Positions 1 through 8,858 are shown, counted from the first letter of the stretch. The stretch is DNA of 14,586 nt from Hyphomicrobiales bacterium (GCA_012032065.1 JAAURV010000043.1:1-14586), one strand, 5' to 3'. Notes: generated by a model not told the origin, from the sequence alone. Program-made: numbers and translations.

Positions 1-2
1 TG

Positions 3-424
3 GCCTTTGCCTGCTACACGGTCGCCTTGCGCCACGCACGCCTCGATGGTCTTCACGCCGCCGCGATCTCCGCGGTCGGCTCAATGTTGATCTATCTACC
101 CCCGTACGTACTGGTAGCAGGGGGCGGCCTTTCTGACGCTGCGCCAGGTGCCATAGCCCTTCAGGCGCTTGTGCAGGGTCTCCTGACGGCCGTGATCTCG
201 TATATCGTCTATGGTCTCGCGATCAGCATTCTTGGCGCCTCGAGCGGAGCGCCTTCGCCGCCTCATGCCCGGCGATGACCGCCCTGATGGCCATACCGCT
301 GCTTGGTGAGTGGCCCTCGGCGTCCGACTGGGTTGCGATCGCTTTCATATCGGTCGGCGTGTACGTCGTCAGCGGAGGGCCGCTTCCAAGGTCCGGGCGA
401 CACGTGATCTCAAAACCGACATGA
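3..424 (+). CDS. EamA/DMT-family transporter, 3' part, one frameshift
   Basis: This is the C-terminal half of an inner-membrane drug/metabolite (DMT, EamA-type) transporter, cut at its 5' side by the window edge. The frame starts at base 3 (AFACYTVALRHARLDG...) and is rich in hydrophobic segments (around YLPPYVLVAGG and LLTAVISYIVYGLAISILG). It is broken near base 251. Adding one G to the run there gives the typical EamA end: GAAFAASCPAMTALMAIPLLGEWP, then a last helix (WVAIAFISVGVYVVSGG) and a stop at 422-424. The PAMTALMAIPLLGE pattern just before the last helix is characteristic of EamA repeats. The substrate cannot be told. The gene converges on the dcw cluster and is separated from the truncated murD by about 35 bases. 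It is not a normal neighbour of murD, so it may have arrived by rearrangement or by misassembly. Confidence 0.72.
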
Positions 425-460
425 GAGCGGCAATCCAACCGGATCATTGTCCGCGGCTTG

Positions 461-536
461 CGGCGTTGCCGGAGCGCGCGAGACCAAAGACCGCGACCGT
501 CTTGCCCTTGAATGAGGTGGCGGGGAACAACTTCAT
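461..536 (-). pseudogene. murD: murD 5' fragment (truncated)
   Basis: The start of UDP-N-acetylmuramoyl-L-alanine:D-glutamate ligase, the enzyme that adds D-Glu to the peptidoglycan precursor in the cytoplasm. On the minus strand an ATG at 536 lies one base beyond the mraY stop. It opens a frame reading MKLFPATSFKGKTVAVFGLA then RSGNAAS, which matches the N-terminal nucleotide-fold segment of MurD (V-x-V-FGLxRSG-x-A). It also sits exactly where murD belongs, after mraY. Similarity ends after about 25 codons and a TGA follows within four more. No reading frame beyond about base 461 continues MurD; the DNA then belongs to the convergent transporter gene. Unlike the other broken genes here, adding a base does not rescue it, so this is a structural break. 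MurD is essential, so an intact copy must lie elsewhere or the contig is wrongly joined here. Confidence 0.72.
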
Positions 537-537
537 C

Positions 538-1625
538 TCACCTGAGCTTGAGAGTCGAGAGCCCGATCAGCGCCAGTACGAAGGCGATGATCCAGAAGCG
601 GATGACGATGGTCGGTTCCTTCCAGCCTTTCTGCTCGAAATGATGATGCAGGGGCGCCATGGCGAAGACGCGCTTGCCCGTGAGCTTGAAGGAGGCGACC
701 TGCACGATGACCGACACGGTTTCGAGCACGAAGAGCCCGCCGATGATCATCAGAACGATCTCGTGCTTCACCGCGACAGCGATCGCGCCCAGCGTGCCGC
801 CAAGCGAGAGCGAACCTGTGTCGCCCATGAAGATCATGGCGGGCGGCGCGTTGAACCAGAGGAAGCCCAGCCCCGCGCCGACAATCGCGCCGCAAAGCAC
901 CGCGAGTTCGCCGGTGCCCTTCACGTTGTGAAGCTGGAGATAGTCCGCGAACACCGCGTTGCCGACCAGATACACGATAAGCCCATAGCTCGCCGCCGCG
1001 ATCATCACCGGCATTATGGCGAGGCCATCGAGTCCGTCGGTGATGTTGACCGCGTTGCCCGCGCCGACGATCACCAGAATGCCGACAACAATGAAGAAGC
1101 TGCCGAAGGGGATGAGAAAATCCTTGAAGAAGGGAACCGCGAGCGAACTCGAGAGCGGCTTCTCGCCGATCCACATGAAGCAGGCGACCGCGACGGCGCG
1201 ATCGCGAACTCAAGCAACAGCCGAACGCGGCCGGAGAATCCGCGCGTCGACGAACGGGTCACTTTCAGGAAGTCGTCGTAGAAGCCGATTGCGCCGAAGC
1301 CGAGCATTACGAACAGCGCGGCCCACACATAGAGGTTGGAGAGATCGGCCCAGAGTATTGTGGCGACGAAGATTCCGGAGAGGATCATGAGCCCGCCCAT
1401 GGTGGGCGTGCCCTGCTTCTCGAGGATGTGGCGCTGCGGCCCATCGGTTCGAATGGGTTGTCCGCGCCCTTGCTTCATGCGCAGAAGCGAAATGATGCGC
1501 TGCCCGAACATGAAGACGAAAAACAGCGCTGTCAGAATGGCGCCGCCCGTCCGCGTGGTGAGATAGCGGAACACGTTGAAGGCGGAGACTTCATCGGTGA
1601 GGCTGGTGAGCAGATAGAACAGCAT
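538..1625 (-). CDS. mraY: MraY, phospho-N-acetylmuramoyl-pentapeptide transferase (one frameshift)
   Basis: An integral inner-membrane enzyme that moves phospho-MurNAc-pentapeptide from UDP to undecaprenyl phosphate, making lipid I. The ATG at 1625 opens MLFYLLTSLTDEVSAFNVFR, followed by family landmarks: the cytoplasmic loop RTDGPQRHILEKQGTPTMGG, the Asp pair in GFYDDFLK, NITDGLDGLAI, the loop GDTGSLSLGG and the HHHFEQKGW motif near the C terminus. The frame changes at about 1197. There, minus-strand GCGATCGCG-CCG needs one more G to read EFAIAAVAVACFMWIGE, which joins both halves into about 362 residues, the normal family length. I treat it as intact with a consensus error. It starts 4 bases after the murF stop and its own stop lies one base before murD, so it is co-transcribed with the cluster. 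Confidence 0.95.
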
Positions 1626-1629
1626 CGGA

Positions 1630-3052
1630 TCAGATTTCCCGGTTGGCCGGTTTGAATTTCGCCCTGATGGCGTCGACGATGAGACCCATGCGGCTGCCGA
1701 GCGAGCCCTTGATCATAACGGCATCGCCGGCCTGAAGGCCGTCCAGCACCAGATCCTTGAGGGTCTCGGAAGTTTCCGCATAGGCACCGCGGCGGGCCGC
1801 GGGCGTTTGCTCCCACAGATGCGCCATCAGCGGGCCGCAGGCGTATAGTACATCCGTCTTGCCCGCGTCCACCGCTTCGGCGAGACCTGCATGAAGCCGC
1901 GGTCCTTGCGTTCCAAGTTCCAGCATGTCGCCCAGCACCGCGATGCGGCGGCCGCGCTTGCCGGGCTTCGTATGCGCCAGGAGGCCGAAGGCGGCGGACA
2001 TCGAGGCAGGATTGGCGTTGTAGCTTTCGTCGATCACCACGATATCGCCGCCGTTTACGGTGAGCACGTGGCGAAGCCCCCTGCCCTGCGGCGATTGCGC
2101 CGAGGCCAGCGCCAACGCTCCGCGCGCGAGATCGGCGCCAAGAAGCTTAACGGCAGCGAGAACCGCCAGACTGTTCATCGCCATATGCTCGCCAGGAAGG
2201 CCGAGCTTGTAGATGAGGTGTTCGCCCATGATCGAAGCGGTGACGCAGCAACAGGTATCGTGCAGCGCAAGTTTTTCCAGCCGCACCTCTGCTTCCGCGT
2301 GATGACCGAAGCCCACGATTTGCGCGATGCCCGCCTTGCGCGCGGCTTGAGCAAGGCGATCGAAATATGGATTGTCCCGGTTGATGACCGCGTGACCGCC
2401 CTCGGCAAGGCCGGTGAAGATTTCCGCCTTGGCATCGGCGATGGCGTCGAGCGATGGAAAGTTTCCGAGATGGCTTGCGGCGACCGTGGTGACGATCGCC
2501 ACATGCGGCCTCACCATGGCGACGAGCGGCGTGATCTCGCCCGCATGATTCATTCCGATCTCGAACACACCATAAGCGGTTTCGCGCCGCAAACGCGCGA
2601 GAGTGAGCGGTACGCCCCAGTGATTGTTGAAGGATTTGTCGGATGCGTGTGTCAAACCCGAACCGCCGAGAGCCGTGCGCAGCATTTCCTTGGTGCTGGT
2701 CTTGCCGACACTGCCGGTGACCGCGACAATCCCCGCCTTCGAGCGCTTGCGCGCCGCACGACCCATGTTTTCGAGACCGTTCAACGGATCGTTGGCGACG
2801 ATGAGCAGTGGACCTGCCTCGCGCATGGCCTGATCGCTGCGCGAAACAACGGCAAGGCCAGCGCCTGCCTTCAAGGCTTGCGCCACGAAGTCGTGCCCGT
2901 CGTGGCGCTCGCCTTTGATGGCAACAAAATGTCGCCCGGCTTGATGGTGCGGGTGTCGATGGAAACGCCATCGAGTTTCGCGGCGACGGAGCTTCAAGCT
3001 TTCCGCCTGTGGCCGCGACCAATTCATCCGCCGTCCAAAGCGCATCAGCCAT
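1630..3052 (-). CDS. murF: MurF, UDP-MurNAc-tripeptide:D-Ala-D-Ala ligase (two frameshifts)
   Basis: A cytoplasmic Mur ligase that adds D-Ala-D-Ala to UDP-MurNAc-tripeptide using ATP. The likely start is the ATG at 3052 (MADALWTADELVAATGGKL...), which overlaps the murE stop by 8 nt. The first ~32 codons and the rest lie in different frames. Two losses explain this: one base in the run at 2976-2978 (plus-strand TTT) and one in the run at 2926-2929 (AAAA). Restoring both gives SPRKLDGVSIDTRTIKPGD followed by IFVAIKGERHDGHDFV, the standard MurF N-terminal domain. The central ATPase domain has the P-loop VTGSVGKTSTKE, then SFNNHWGVPLTLAR and FEIGMNHAGEI. The C-terminal domain has DESYNANPASM and LGDMLELG. 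The corrected length is about 474 residues, normal for the family. Confidence 0.95.
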
Positions 3053-4502
3053 GGGCAGCCTCGCCGAGAGCCGCGCGCACCGCCTCATGATCGCTGAAGG
3101 GAATGACGGCCTTGCCGATGGTCTGGCCTTCTTCATGGCCCTTGCCCGCGACGAGCAGGATATCGTCCGCGCCGAGCGCGTGTGTCGCCACGCGGATCGC
3201 TTCGGCGCGGTCGCCAATTTCGGTAGCGCCTTTTGCCTCGGCCATGATAGCGGCGCGGATCGAGGCTGCATCCTCGTTGCGCGGATTATCGTCCGTCACA
3301 TAAATTCGGTCGGCGAGTTTCGAAGCGATGGCGCCCATAATCGGGCGCTTGCCCTTGTCGCGGTCGCCGCCGCAGCCGAATACCACCGAGAGTTTGCCCT
3401 TCACATAGGGCCGGAGCGCTTCGAGCGCGTTCTGCAATGCATCTGGCGTGTGCGCGTAGTCGACGAAAACCGGCGCGCCTTTCGCCGTGCGCCCCACGAG
3501 ATCGAGGCGGCCCTTAGCGCCCTTCAGTAATTCGAGCGCATGGATCGCCAGCGCTTCCTCGCCGCCGGAAGCAATCACGAGTCCGGCCGCCACAAGCGCA
3601 TTCGACGTCTGAAAACCGCCAACGAGCGGCAGATAGACTGAGTAGTTTCCGCGCGCTGTCTTGAGTTCGAGCCGCTGCCCAAATCCATCGCGCTCGGCCT
3701 TGACCAGCGTCAGTGCCTTGCCCTTCGCGCCAACGCCGTAGATCCGAAGCCCCGCTTTCTCGGCGCGCTTTGCGGCCTGCGCGCCGTATGCGCCGTCCAT
3801 GTTGACCACGGCGGGCGAGCCCTGCGGCAGCAGCTCCTCGAAGAGCCGCATCTTCGCATCGAAGTACTCATCGAAACTCGCGTGATAGTCGAGATGATCG
3901 TGCGTCAGATTCGTGAACGCGGCGGCGGCAACGCGCAGACCATCGAGACGGTGCTGCGCAAGGCCATGGCTCGAGGCTTCGAGAGCCAGATGCTCGACAT
4001 GGTCATGCGCGAGCTCCGCCGCGATCTGATGCAGTTGCACGGGATCGGGTGTGGTGTGTTGCAGATAAGTGCTGCCTTCCGGCCCGACGACGCCAATGGT
4101 GCCGAGGCTCGCGGCGCGGAAGCCCATCGAGAGCCAGATCTGCCGCACGAAAGACGCAACCGATGTCTTCCCGTTGGTGCCTGTTACCGCCACCACGAGA
4201 TCGGGTTGCGCGCCGAAAAAGCGCGCGGCCATGAGCGAGAAGAGGCGGCGCGGATTCGCTGTTTCGATTGCCGCGGCGCCGGAGATCGGATGACCAGGCG
4301 CGCACACGATTGCCGTCGCGCCCTTGGCAATTGCTTGCGGAATGTAGGCCGCGCCATCCGTCGTCGTACCTGGCAAGGCGGCAAAGAGGAATCCGGGCTG
4401 CACTTCCCGGCTGTCTGCCGTAAGCCCGGTTACGGCAAGCTTCTCCGCGCCGCTTGGCACGCGCGCGTCGCTTCCTGCGAGTTTCGCCAACGTCGCCGCC
4501 AT
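3045..4502 (-). CDS. murE: MurE, UDP-MurNAc-L-Ala-D-Glu:meso-diaminopimelate ligase
   Basis: A cytoplasmic ligase that adds the third residue of the peptidoglycan stem peptide. It has 485 residues in one unbroken frame. Landmarks are the P-loop TGTNGKTS (about 107-114), HTTPDP (148-153), the Lys expected to be carbamylated in DEYFDAKMRLF (K216), the VDYAHTPDAL segment (347-355) and DNPRNED at 404-410. The DNPR motif is the known signature for meso-diaminopimelate, as opposed to lysine, so the cell wall should be of the DAP type. The ATG at 4502 lies five bases after the ftsI stop, and the stop overlaps the start of murF by 8 nt, consistent with translational coupling. It is one of the few long genes in the window without a frameshift. 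Confidence 0.97.
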   Translation of the reverse strand: MAATLAKLAGSDARVPSGAEKLAVTGLTADSREVQPGFLFAALPGTTTDGAAYIPQAIAKGATAIVCAPGHPISGAAAIETANPRRLFSLMAARFFGAQPDLVVAVTGTNGKTSVASFVRQIWLSMGFRAASLGTIGVVGPEGSTYLQHTTPDPVQLHQIAAELAHDHVEHLALEASSHGLAQHRLDGLRVAAAAFTNLTHDHLDYHASFDEYFDAKMRLFEELLPQGSPAVVNMDGAYGAQAAKRAEKAGLRIYGVGAKGKALTLVKAERDGFGQRLELKTARGNYSVYLPLVGGFQTSNALVAAGLVIASGGEEALAIHALELLKGAKGRLDLVGRTAKGAPVFVDYAHTPDALQNALEALRPYVKGKLSVVFGCGGDRDKGKRPIMGAIASKLADRIYVTDDNPRNEDAASIRAAIMAEAKGATEIGDRAEAIRVATHALGADDILLVAGKGHEEGQTIGKAVIPFSDHEAVRAALGEAAHG

Positions 4503-4507
4503 AGGGA

Positions 4508-6221
4508 CTAGCCTTCCTTCTTCGCGGCTTTCGCCTGCTTGGCGAGCTTTTCGATGTCTTCGGGCGTAAATTTGGGGGCAATGCCCAGCATCGGCGCGAT
4601 GCGCTCGATGATTTTGCCGGCCGTCGGCACGGCGTTCCAGCCCGAGGTCGCGAAACCGTACGTCTCCGGCAGCGCCTGCGGTTCGTCGAGCATCACCAGC
4701 ACGAGATAGCGCGGCGCATCCATGGGAAACGCGCCGATGAAGGAGGCAAGCCGGTGGTTCTTCGAATAGCGCCCGTTGATCACTTTTTCAGCCGTGCCGG
4801 TCTTGCCGCCGACGCGATAGCCGATCACATCCGCCTTGCCGGCTGAACCTTCCCGCGCATTGAGCCGGAACAGGTAGCGCATCGTCTCGGATGTCGCCTC
4901 CTTGACGATGCGCGTGCCGAGCGCTTCCGCCTCCGCGCGATCGCGCTTGATGAAAGTCGGCGTCATCATCGTGCCGCCGTTGAGAAGTCCCGCTACCACG
5001 GCTGCTCCTTGCAAGGGCTGCACGGCGAAACCGTGGCCGAATGCCGCCGTAGCCGTGGCAAGCCTGCTCCAGCGGCGCGGCAGCAGCGGCTTGGCGTTCT
5101 CGGGGATCTCCGTCACCAGCCGGTCGAACAGGCCGACGCGGCGGAGAAATTCCTGATGCCGCTCGGTGCCCACCTCCAGCGCCATCTTGGCGGTGCCGAT
5201 ATTGGAGGAGTTGGTGAAGACCTCGGGCACGGTCAGCACCCGGCGCTGCGCGTGGAAATCGCTGATCCGCGCATTGCCGATGACCAGCGGATAACGCGCG
5301 TCGAACTTGCTTTCGAGGCCGATCGTGCCGTAGTCGAAGGCCATGGCGAAGGTCACCGCCTTGATGACCGAGCCCAGCTCGAACACGCCGCTCGTCATCT
5401 TGTTCATCTGGTCGGTGGTGAACCTCTTGTTCTCGTCGTTGGGATTGAAGTCGGGAAGCGAGGCCAGCGCCAGCACTTCCCCGGTATTGACGTCGAGAAC
5501 GATGCCGCCGCCGGCTCTGGCGCGGAATTTCTTGATCGCCGCCGCGATCTCGTCGGTCAGCGCGTGCTGCACCCGGATATCGAGAGAAAGTTGAGCCGGC
5601 ATCGCCACATGTTTGTCGGGATCGGCGAGCGAGGCCGTGTAGAGGGCGCCCTGATCGTCGAGATACTTCTCGATGCCGGCGATGCCCTTGGTGTCGAGAT
5701 CGACATAACCCACGACATGCGAAGCAAGCCGCGCCAGCGGGTAGACGCGGCGGCGCTCGTTGACGAAGCCGACGCCCGGAATGCCGAGATTGTAGACGGC
5801 ATCGCGCTCTTCCGGGCTTACCTGGCGCTTGAGCCAAACGAAGGCGCGGTTCCCCTGCTGCGTGAGTTTCGAGCGCAGCGTCTTGGCGTCGAGATCGGGC
5901 ATGGTGGCGGTGAGCAGTTCCACCGCCTCGTCGATGTCGATGATCTTGCGGGGGTCCGCGTAGAGCGAGGCAACCGCGATATCGGTGGCGATCACCACGC
6001 CATTGCGGTCGATAATGTCGGCGGGCGAGCCGTGAATCGACGATGGCCGCGTTTTCGCTGCCGGCTTCCTTGCCCTTAAGCAGGGTGAGATTGGCAAGCT
6101 GTGCGGTGATGGCGAGAAAACCCGCCGAGAAGCACATGCCGATCAGGCGGATCCGGTTCTGGCCGCCAAGCCTCCGCGTGCGGGGTTCGTCTGGATCGCT
6201 ATCGAGATGCTCGCTCGTCAT
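4508..6221 (-). CDS. ftsI: FtsI (PBP3), septal peptidoglycan transpeptidase (one frameshift)
   Basis: A class B penicillin-binding protein that cross-links septal peptidoglycan in the divisome, anchored in the inner membrane with its catalytic domain in the periplasm. The start ATG at 6221 overlaps the ftsL stop (ATGA). The N terminus (MTSEHLDSDPDEPRTRR...) leads into one membrane helix (about RLIGMCFSAGFLAITAQLANL). The frame then changes near 6020. Restoring two C's on the minus strand (plus-strand GG at 6020-6021 read as GGGG) gives SRLARPDIIDRNGVVIATDI, the conserved start of the periplasmic part. Later motifs are the pedimer-domain segment VGYVDLDTKGIAGIEKYLD, the active-site SxxK as GSVIK, SSN and KTGTAEK. 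The corrected length is about 571 residues, typical for Alphaproteobacteria. Confidence 0.94.
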
Positions 6222-6571
6222 TGCATCTTCTGTAGAATGTCGTTGATGGGATCGGCGGGTTTGGCTTCCGTTGCCACGTCGCTCACACGCTCCGGCAGCC
6301 TTGCGCCAAGCTCGCTTTGTGCGGCGAACTGGCTCGCCTTGATCGGCTGAAGCTTGAGATTATCGGCGGCGAGCTTCTGCAATCGTTCGGGCCGCGTGAG
6401 GCTGCTCCATTCGGCTTGGAGCAATTTCATCGTCTCGCGCTCGTCGGTCATGTCGCTGCGCAGTTCCGCGATCTGCCGCTCGAGGCCACGCGTCGAGTGC
6501 TCGAGCGAGTAGAGCAGAAATGCCGAAACCAGCACGGCCAATACCAAAACGACGTTGAGAACCTTGTGCAT
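6218..6571 (-). CDS. ftsL: FtsL, cell division membrane protein
   Basis: A small bitopic divisome protein; in the family it forms a complex with FtsB and FtsQ and helps activate FtsWI. It has 117 residues from the ATG at 6571, whose A is shared with the rsmH stop (TGATG), typical translational coupling. A short cytoplasmic end (MHKV) is followed by one transmembrane helix (about residues 5-22). A heptad-rich periplasmic coiled coil comes next (about 27-60), then the usual E-W-x-x-L-x-x-P-x-R-L-x-x-L-A pattern around residues 54-70. The frame stays open upstream to 6694, but that part is the rsmH 3' end read in another frame, so I prefer the coupled start. Sequence conservation in FtsL is weak; position and topology carry the call. 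Confidence 0.9.
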   Translation of the reverse strand: MHKVLNVVLVLAVLVSAFLLYSLEHSTRGLERQIAELRSDMTDERETMKLLQAEWSSLTRPERLQKLAADNLKLQPIKASQFAAQSELGARLPERVSDVATEAKPADPINDILQKMQ

Positions 6572-7587
6572 CAGGCGCGTCCCCCGGAAATTTGCGGCAC
6601 GCCAAGACTTTTGAAATTGGCGGGCCAAGGCGGAGCGCTTGTCCGGACGCCAACGCGCAGCTTGGCGGAGCGCGCGCGCGGATTCGTGCCGCATTCGGCG
6701 TCGCCCGGTTCGAGATGGCCCTTGAACGGCAGTGCGAAGCTCGGCGCATTATGGGCTTCGAGTTGCGGGGCATGACGCGAGCCATGGGGCAGAAGCCCTG
6801 CCCGTTCGGTGAAGAAGCGTTTGACGATGCGGTCTTCGAGCGAATGGAACGTGACCACCACAAGGCGGCCTTCGCTCCGAAGCTTGGCTTCGGCGCCGGT
6901 GAGCGCTTCGGCCAGTTGCTCCAATTCGCCGTTCACGTGAATGCGCAGCGCCTGAAATGTGCGTGTCGCGGGGTGAATGCGTCCCACGCCGCGCTGCGGA
7001 CCCGTGACCCGCTCAATGACCTTCACCAGCGCGCTTGTTGTCGCGATCGGAGCCTTGGCGCGCTCGGCGGCAATGGCGCGGGCGATGGCGCGGGCTTTCT
7101 TCTCTTCGCCCAAGACCGCGATAATGTTGCCGAGCTCCGCTGGAGCCAAAGTGTTGACAGCGTCCGCTGCACTTGGGCCATCCTGCGACATGCGCATGTC
7201 GAGCGGGCCATCGCGCATGAATGAGAAACCGCGCGACGCATCGTCGATCTGCATGGACGAAACACCGATATCGAGCACCACGCCATCGACTTGCCCGATG
7301 CCTTCGGCATCGAGCAGCGCTGCGAGATCGCCAAAGCGGCCATGTAACAGCTTCAGCCTCCCGCCGCTCTCGGCCACGAGGCTCGCGCCCGCGCGGATTG
7401 CATCGGGATCGCGGTCGATGCCGAACACGCGGCATTGCGCGGCACTCAAGATGGCGCGCGAATAACCGCCCGCGCCGAAGGTGCCGTCGACATAGATGCC
7501 GCCATCGCGGACCGCGAGATGGCGCAGCACCTCGTCAAGCATGACGGGCACATGGCGCGCGCTGGTGGCTTGCTCTAAACTGCTCAT
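6571..7587 (-). CDS. rsmH: RsmH (MraW), 16S rRNA (cytosine-1402-N4)-methyltransferase
   Basis: The S-adenosylmethionine-dependent enzyme that makes N4-methylcytidine at 16S rRNA position 1402, in the ribosomal P site. It has 338 residues, unbroken. Motifs in order: HVPVMLDEV (12-20), the SAM-binding loop YVDGTFGAGGYS (32-43), LDIGVSSMQID (105-115), GFSFMRDGPLDMRM (120-133), HPATRTFQALRIHVNGEL (205-222) and FHSLEDRIVKRFF (247-259). This is the complete family signature. It is the first gene of the dcw run here; mraZ, which usually precedes it, is missing. No convincing sigma-70-type promoter could be picked out in the ~200 bases upstream. Confidence 0.97.
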   Translation of the reverse strand: MSSLEQATSARHVPVMLDEVLRHLAVRDGGIYVDGTFGAGGYSRAILSAAQCRVFGIDRDPDAIRAGASLVAESGGRLKLLHGRFGDLAALLDAEGIGQVDGVVLDIGVSSMQIDDASRGFSFMRDGPLDMRMSQDGPSAADAVNTLAPAELGNIIAVLGEEKKARAIARAIAAERAKAPIATTSALVKVIERVTGPQRGVGRIHPATRTFQALRIHVNGELEQLAEALTGAEAKLRSEGRLVVVTFHSLEDRIVKRFFTERAGLLPHGSRHAPQLEAHNAPSFALPFKGHLEPGDAECGTNPRARSAKLRVGVRTSAPPWPANFKSLGVPQISGGRA

Positions 7588-7789
7588 GTGGGCCGGAAAC
7601 TCAGGGTGAACAACCCGTTAACCAATGCCCAACATTGCCGCGCCACAATTAACAAATCGTTTCAAATGCGATTCATCGTCGTACGGAAGCCACCACCTGT
7701 CGAGTGCATTGCGCGGTTGCCGGGGGTCTTGCGCCCGCGCCGCGAAGGCGGTCAATTCGGCCAGGCGCTTGATTCCGTTGCGAGGGCAA

Positions 7790-8370
7790 ATGGGCAAATC
7801 CAGGTTGGAAGCATTCAGCGATGGTGTGATCGCCATCATCATCACCATTATGGTGCTCGAGATGAAGGTTCCGCATGGCGAGGGACTTGACGTGCTCCTT
7901 GGGCTGTGGCCGGTGTTCCTGAGTTATGTTCTGAGTTTTGTTTATCTCGGCATCTACTGGAACAACCATCACCACCTGCTGCACAGCTGCAAGGGTATGA
8001 CGCGGCGGCAGTTCTGTGGGCCAATCTGCATCTGCTGTTCTGGCTGTCGCTGCTGCCCTTCACGACTGGCTGGATGGGTGAAAACCACTTCGGGCACTGG
8101 CCGGTGCTTCTGTATGCGCTGAACCTCCTGCTGGCCGCGATCGCCTATTTTGTGCTGCAGAACCTGATCCTCGCGGCCCATCCGGCGGACTCGGCCCTGG
8201 TCAAGGCGTTTGGCAGCGATATCAAGGGCAAGGGGTCCATTGTTCTTTATGTGGTTGCGATGGCCATGACATTCATTTCGCCCGCGTTGGCATTTGGCAT
8301 AGCCGCAATTCCCGCCTTGTGGTGGCTCATCCCCGACAGGCGCATCGAGAACGCCTTGAAGCAGCATTGA
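7790..8370 (+). CDS. TMEM175/DUF1211-family membrane protein, putative K+ channel (one frameshift)
   Basis: A predicted six-helix inner-membrane protein of the TMEM175 family (formerly DUF1211), whose characterised members are potassium-selective channels. The ATG at 7790 follows GAGGG at 7782-7786. The protein opens MGKSRLEAFSDGVIAIIIT; the FSDG element in helix 1 is the family hallmark. A second helix follows (LGLWPVFLSYVLSFVYLGIYW), then NNHHHLLH. The frame changes at the GGG run 7993-7995; one more G gives HSCKGYDAAAVLWANLHLLF, again typical of the family (VLWANLHLLFWLSLLPFTTGWMG). The rest has further hydrophobic helices and ends LWWLIPDRRIENALKQH. The corrected length is 193 residues, usual for bacterial members. 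It lies on the opposite strand to the dcw cluster, in the slot where mraZ is expected, and its stop lies about 5 bases from the rnpB 3' end. Confidence 0.87.
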
Positions 8371-8374
8371 CGGC

Positions 8375-8763
8375 GCCAGCCGGCCTGTAAGCCGGGTTCT
8401 GTCCGCGCCGGTTGCCCGGCGCTGGATGGCCATTCATCTGGAGCATCCGTCGCCGGATGCTTCGCGCGACCTACCCGGGCGGCGGGCCGGAAACAGCCCT
8501 GAGCCGAAGCTCGCGCCACCCCTATTCGGTCTTGCTCCCGGTGGGGTTTGCCGTGCCGCTGCCGTTGCCGGCCGCGCGGTGCGCTCTTGCCGCACCGTTT
8601 CACCCTTGCCGCGGCCGAAGCCGTTTGGCGGTTTGATCTCTGTGGCACTTTCCCTGGGGTTGCCCCCGCCGGGCGTTACCCGGCACCGTATTCCCGTGGA
8701 GCCCGGACTTTCCTCCCCCGCCTTCTTTCGAAGCTTGCGGGAGCGGCCATCCGGCCGGCTGGC
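8375..8763 (-). ncRNA. rnpB: RNase P RNA (rnpB), bacterial type A
   Basis: The catalytic RNA of RNase P, which trims the 5' leader of precursor tRNAs. All the universal elements can be read on the minus strand. CR-I (GAGGAAAGTCCGGGCTCC) is at 8715-8698, followed by the GGTGAAACGGTGCGGTAAG-like CR-II/III block (here GGGTGAAACGGTGCGGCAAG). Next comes CACCGGGAGCAAGACC with AATAGGGG after it, and then CR-V (AGATGAATGGCCATCC) at 8439-8424. The ends pair as helix P1: 5' GCCAGCCGGCC (8763-8753) with 3' GGCCGGCTGGC (8385-8375). The ends are therefore set to within a few bases, giving about 389 nt, normal for Alphaproteobacteria. The 3' end almost touches the stop of the convergent TMEM175 gene. No poly-T terminator is visible beyond it. 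Confidence 0.96.
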
Positions 8764-8769
8764 GGATGT

Positions 8770-8798
8770 CATTTGGGCCTTCGCGGCTCCGCCGTCAA
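8770..8798 (-). promoter_or_regulatory. Probable rnpB promoter
   Basis: On the minus strand a TTGACG (8798-8793, a good -35 match) is followed after 17 bases by CAAATG (8775-8770, a weak -10). The P1 5' strand of rnpB then begins 7 bases downstream at 8763. Spacing to the RNA end inferred independently from P1 pairing supports the call; the poor -10 limits confidence. Confidence 0.5.
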
Positions 8799-8842
8799 TG
8801 CATTGCCTTAATTCACTGCTGATCTCGACCTCGGGGCGGCGA

Positions 8843-8858
8843 GCGCCTATAGAGGCGC
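8843..8858. repeat. Short inverted repeat upstream of the secreted-protein gene
   Basis: GCGCCT-ATAG-AGGCGC, two perfect 6-base arms around a 4-base loop, lies 18 bases before the ATG at 8877 and 45 bases from the rnpB -35 region on the other side. It could be an operator in the divergent rnpB/8877 intergenic region or an RNA hairpin near the start of the secreted-protein message. The pattern is seen directly; its role is unknown. Confidence 0.4.

Noticed and set aside
310..1281. Long plus-strand frame of 323 codons opposite mraY and murD
   Set aside because: It runs antisense to conserved mraY. Its highly charged, Arg/Asp/Glu/His-rich product is typical of the complement of a GC-rich gene, and no domain is recognisable.
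1891..3090. Long plus-strand frame of 399 codons opposite murF
   Set aside because: Shadow of murF in GC-rich DNA; the product has no recognisable motif while murF on the other strand has every family signature.
5009..6079. Long plus-strand frame of 356 codons opposite ftsI
   Set aside because: Antisense shadow of ftsI, rich in Arg, His and Asp, with no domain.
7588..7790. Candidate mraZ remnant or MraZ boxes upstream of rsmH
   Set aside because: No frame on either strand resembles MraZ, and I could not find regularly spaced TGGG-type repeats.
8371..8400. Rho-independent terminator for rnpB or the TMEM175 gene
   Set aside because: The strong GC pairing here is the P1 helix of RNase P RNA and no T run follows on either strand.
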